Source: Dissophora ornata (lineage: Eukaryota > Mortierellomycota > Mortierellomycetes > Mortierellales > Mortierellaceae). Taken from it: DNA of 64,000 bases. Position numbers and translations under genes: made by a program. This document shows, piece after piece, positions 60,801 through 64,000 of this stretch (position 1 is its first letter; each line of letters starts with the position of its first letter). Where the stretch lies: NCBI GenBank assembly GCA_025201705.1, contig MU616610.1, positions 1-64,000 on the forward strand. Reading direction: 5' to 3'. The notes beneath the pieces were generated by a model. The model saw only the letters and a program-made list of their open reading frames with translations. It did no database searches and was not told the origin of the DNA.

Positions 60801-61098
60801 TGCCACTGGCGTCTTCCTGCTTCACTTCCACCTCCAAACCCAATACTGCCAACTTGGCCGTTTCCAGCCATACTGTCAAATCTGTAGCCGCATTTCGAAT
60901 CTTGGAGCTGAGTAACTTGATAGGGATAGTTTCGTAGGATGACAGCACATGGTAAATCTCACTGTATGGCACAGGAAGCCTTTTGAGATTTTCGATTTGT
61001 GATTGATATTGAGAGTGGGAAGACGGACTTTTTGGACTGCTCTCCTGGATAGTCGCATTGGACGGCAGGGCCGCGATGATTTCTTGTTGCTGTGACAT
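57870..61098 (-). CDS. KAR9-like microtubule-associated protein with C-terminal GAR domain
   Basis: Two exons (59324-61098, 57870-59235) join in phase 2 (PWCP-S) into 1046 residues. Residues about 30-490 form a helical domain resembling the fungal karyogamy KAR9 region (PYSEIYHVLSSYETIPIKLL, TDLTVWLETAKLAVLGLEVE, ALPPDDVKHEELQEQYQELL). About 400 Ser/Pro/Arg-rich residues follow. The end carries a Gas2-related (GAR) microtubule-binding module split by a linker: NASPIRMQVRRLGEGKYYFG, GKMGLCRLMEYSR, and KVMVRVGGGWQDLDIFLLDH. Kar9 proteins link microtubule tips to actin transport for spindle and nuclear positioning; this role is inferred. KAR9 identity rests on overall pattern, GAR on clear motifs. 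Confidence 0.8.
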
Positions 61099-64000
61099 GG
61101 GTATGTATGTGTGTGTCCTAGGAACGATAACCTTGCAGTGACGTTAGTTGGGTGAAACTGCAAGGAGAAGGAGAAGACTGCACGAGAAAAAGATGATGCC
61201 TATAACAGAAAGAGCTCCTGTCACAAACTAAGAGCAGCATCAGTACTAAAAAGATGTAGAGATAAGCAAAACTTACGTTATGTGTCCCGAATCCGGGGTG
61301 TGATCTGGTTCAATGATCCTAGAACAATGGTATAAGAAGAAACACTGCGCGAAGCTGGAGGTTAGCGGGAGTGAGGGTTGTGGAGTAGGTTGGGAGAGGA
61401 CTGTGGGCGGTCCGAAGTAGTTGATAAAAGCGGTATTGAAGAACCAGAAAACGCATGCGATCAGGATGACTCTTTTGCTTGTGATTACTGTAGCCCAGGC
61501 ACGACTGCTGGATGCCTCCTTTTTATTCCTCTTTTGTCCCCTTTAAACCTGCAACGGAGGGCCGTTTTTTTTCTTACTGCCAAACATGCAGCGACGTATC
61601 CAGCTTAAGGGAGAGCGAGTGGGTTCTTACGGCAGCCGAAACCAGGAGTTGCCTCCCGGAGAGAGAACAAACGAGTGATATAAAAACGATAGTGCAGAAC
61701 AATTACAGGAAGGATGGAACAAAGAGCATGATAAAAGAAAAGTCGTCTGGATTGAACAACCTGGCTAGCAAGGTTGCCATGTTGACGTTTTGTTGTTGCC
61801 TCTAGGTAATTGTTGCCGCCATTTACGCTCAGACAAGTTATGGAAACCTCTGCTCAAGTAAAGCCAGCCAACGCAATTGCTTATTCAGTGTGCCTCCTTA
61901 TGCCCAACTACAGCTTCTTTTTGTTTTCGTTGTGGAGAAATAGCGAACAGTGTATAATGCGCCTTTTTTTTATCGGGTTGTTGTTTCGTTTTATGCAGAC
62001 AGTGTCTGATTGGTGGCAATTGTTACCAGTAGTTCGTGTCAACGGTGCGTTTCAGCTGGTCGCGGTTCCTCTTTTATTCTGGGGTGTAAGATCCCGGACG
62101 AATGAGTGGAATAGGAAAGAGAGAGAAAGCGTCTGTGAGGTATAGGGCAAGTAGAGTTCAAGAGGCGTGAGAAAGGAAATCGTTGAATGGAAGGTGCGTA
62201 TGAGTATGGTGGATTGTAACAAAAGGGATCCGTGATGGCAATCACTCTTCGAAGGGAATGAAATGGTAATGGGGTTGTGAGAAGAGAGTTTCTCTCACAT
62301 TTCATTTTTGTTGTGAGACCAGCTCCTATTGCCCAAACCAACATGACCTTGTGGGACTGGATGACCCTTTATTCTCGTCTATGGGTGGAGTGTGCTCAAA
62401 CTCCCCTACGCATGCAGGCCAACAACTGGACAATTATCAATAATTGCAATAATAGTAGCTTCGACCATTTTCAGAGCTCTGAGAAAAATAGAGGCAACGA
62501 CGGCAAGAGAGCACTTCTAGAGTAGCAGTTACCCGAAGATGAATCCAACTACTTCATTCTCAAGACATCATCGGCAACACAGAAAGAGGGGTTCGTCCTG
62601 GGCACACAAGTCAACAGCACCGCGAATGGGCTGCAATTTTCGATGCAACTTTGGTGGGACGGACTGGCCTTCTCTCGGGAGACCGACGGTAAGACGGTAG
62701 GGAGCTCACGAGTTCAATACATTTATCCATGCTGCAACTCGCAAGGCTCCACAACGCTCATTAACCCTATTTTGGCGCGCGTCCTGTCTATCTTCAGGGA
62801 CATGAGGCGCGTATATTAATACCATGCACAACAGCACATGGTGCTCATCCTTACGCCAGCCAGGTCGAACCACCAAATACCACATTCCTACAGTCTAAGA
62901 TCGTAGCCCCAAGGTCGGATGATTATTTGGAGGCCGCTGTGCATGTAGAATGCCGAGCCTATTATTACATTATGGCATACCAGCGGGGGAGGAAACATTC
63001 ATGCCATGAACGTCCCTTTCCCTTGCAGCGCATGAATCTTTGGTCATCAACTTTACCGCAGCAACGCATGTTGTCATCGGCTATTTTACACAATAGCATC
63101 GAATATTCATACACCACCACATTACATTCGCTCAATGCTAATATCACCAACAAACCACACAAAACTACCCAAAAAAAGATGCTCATTCATTCTTTATCTC
63201 TTTCTTTCGCCAGCAGATCTGAAGGGACGCTAAAAATATGGCACTGCTCATATGAGCCGGGACGTGTGGTAGACCGCCCACCGTGCACCCTCGCACTTTG
63301 GTTGATAGTAGGGCCATAATCCATGGATAGGAGCTGTACGAAGCAGTGAAATAAATGTGCACAAAAAAACGTTTGCCCAACTTTATCTTGGAGCGCTCGA
63401 CACTTTTTTGCAAAATCCAAAAGTACATGTTCTGTACAGAAATGTACACAAAAGTGGTGGCAGTGTCATGACCAATGCAGTCAAAACTCCATTTCTAAAA
63501 AAAAATAATGACGACTCAATTTGCCACGCGAGCAAGTGATTGGCACATGACATGTAGCTCCAAGCCCTTCAAATGAGAAGTATAATTATATTCTACGTGT
63601 CTATGATCACTACTCTCCCCAGGGATCGATCGCTTCTGCAGGGCTGTCCGCTTGCTTGCCCTCGTCCGGCGGAGGCCATGGCTGAGCTACTCTCTGTCTA
63701 TGGCGGAAAGGAGCCATCTGATAGAAGGAATTATACATTAGACTCTCACCAACAGAACAATATCCAGGGTAACAATGCTTGTCAACCATATGGATCTCGA
63801 AAGCACTGTTCTCTTGACCTGGATTGTGCCCACTTGGACAATATCCGATACGTGTGATACAATTGCACATGCGAGCCCAGTCTGGAGTTTTGAGTTTTGA
63901 GCGATTCCCAACTTGCTTCGCAACGTCTCTAAAGATGAATGTCTTTCGCCAGATCTCCTTCTGTTATACATAGTCTTCCCTCCATGAGACTCTGCCGTGG
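61099..64000. other. Unassigned right-hand end
   Basis: About 2.9 kb upstream of the KAR9-like gene with no frame I can support. The longest frames (62039-62344 minus, 62927-63319 plus) show no domain character or splice context. The 5' UTR and promoter of the KAR9-like gene are expected in the first few hundred bases; T/A-runs occur at 61565-61573, 61965-61972 and 63499-63506. Confidence 0.4.

Noticed and set aside
1..64000. CRISPR arrays, insertion sequences, prokaryotic operons
   Set aside because: No spaced direct repeats, no transposase frames with terminal repeats, and intron-rich genes show this is a eukaryotic nuclear sequence.

Overview
The window is nuclear DNA of a filamentous, early-diverging fungus. 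Almost every gene is cut by short introns (mostly 50-120 bp, GTRNGT donors, YAG acceptors). Genes sit on both strands with 0.2-3 kb spacers, and CAG/GAT-type trinucleotide runs are common. The gene set and the Gln/Ser-rich linkers suggest Mortierellomycota or a relative; this placement is an inference, not a database result. I rebuilt exon-intron structures by joining frames at splice signals. Where all exon phases close into one frame I give exon coordinates.

Left part (1-15 kb): the 3' end of an omega-like glutathione S-transferase; a small three-exon gene on the minus strand; mitochondrial Glu-tRNA(Gln) amidotransferase subunit A; the pre-60S factor RRP15; a 2 kb spacer; UDP-glucose 4-epimerase; fumarylacetoacetase; a 72-codon two-helix membrane protein; and GPI1/PIG-Q of the GPI-GlcNAc transferase.

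Middle (15-42 kb): an SFP1-type C2H2 regulator; a large LIM-LIM-coiled-coil-C1-RhoGAP protein; a VOC/glyoxalase-fold protein; a decayed gene; a type II membrane PC-esterase-like protein that lacks the expected catalytic Ser and His; glucosidase II beta; a protein joining a long disordered/coiled region to an NAD(P)-binding Rossmann domain; and a TMEM41/VTT multipass protein.

Right part (42-64 kb): a tandem pair of class V aminotransferase-like PLP proteins (945 and 925 aa) with identical intron positions and a possible 63-codon gene antisense between them; a GAT satellite; a coiled-coil protein divergent from CDT1 across a 301 bp promoter that contains an ACGCGT box; xylulokinase; and a KAR9-like protein with a C-terminal GAR domain. 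The last 2.9 kb holds no gene I can support.

Most genes are unlinked housekeeping functions. Secretory and cell-surface themes recur: GPI1, GTB1, GALE, the PC-esterase-like protein and TMEM41. Cytoskeleton and polarity also recur: the LIM-RhoGAP and the KAR9-GAR protein. I see no CRISPR array, no rRNA, no convincing tRNA and no intact transposon. The most unusual content is the paired PLP proteins with their shared C-terminal module, the Rossmann fusion with a possible alternative terminal exon, and the apparent pseudo-esterase.
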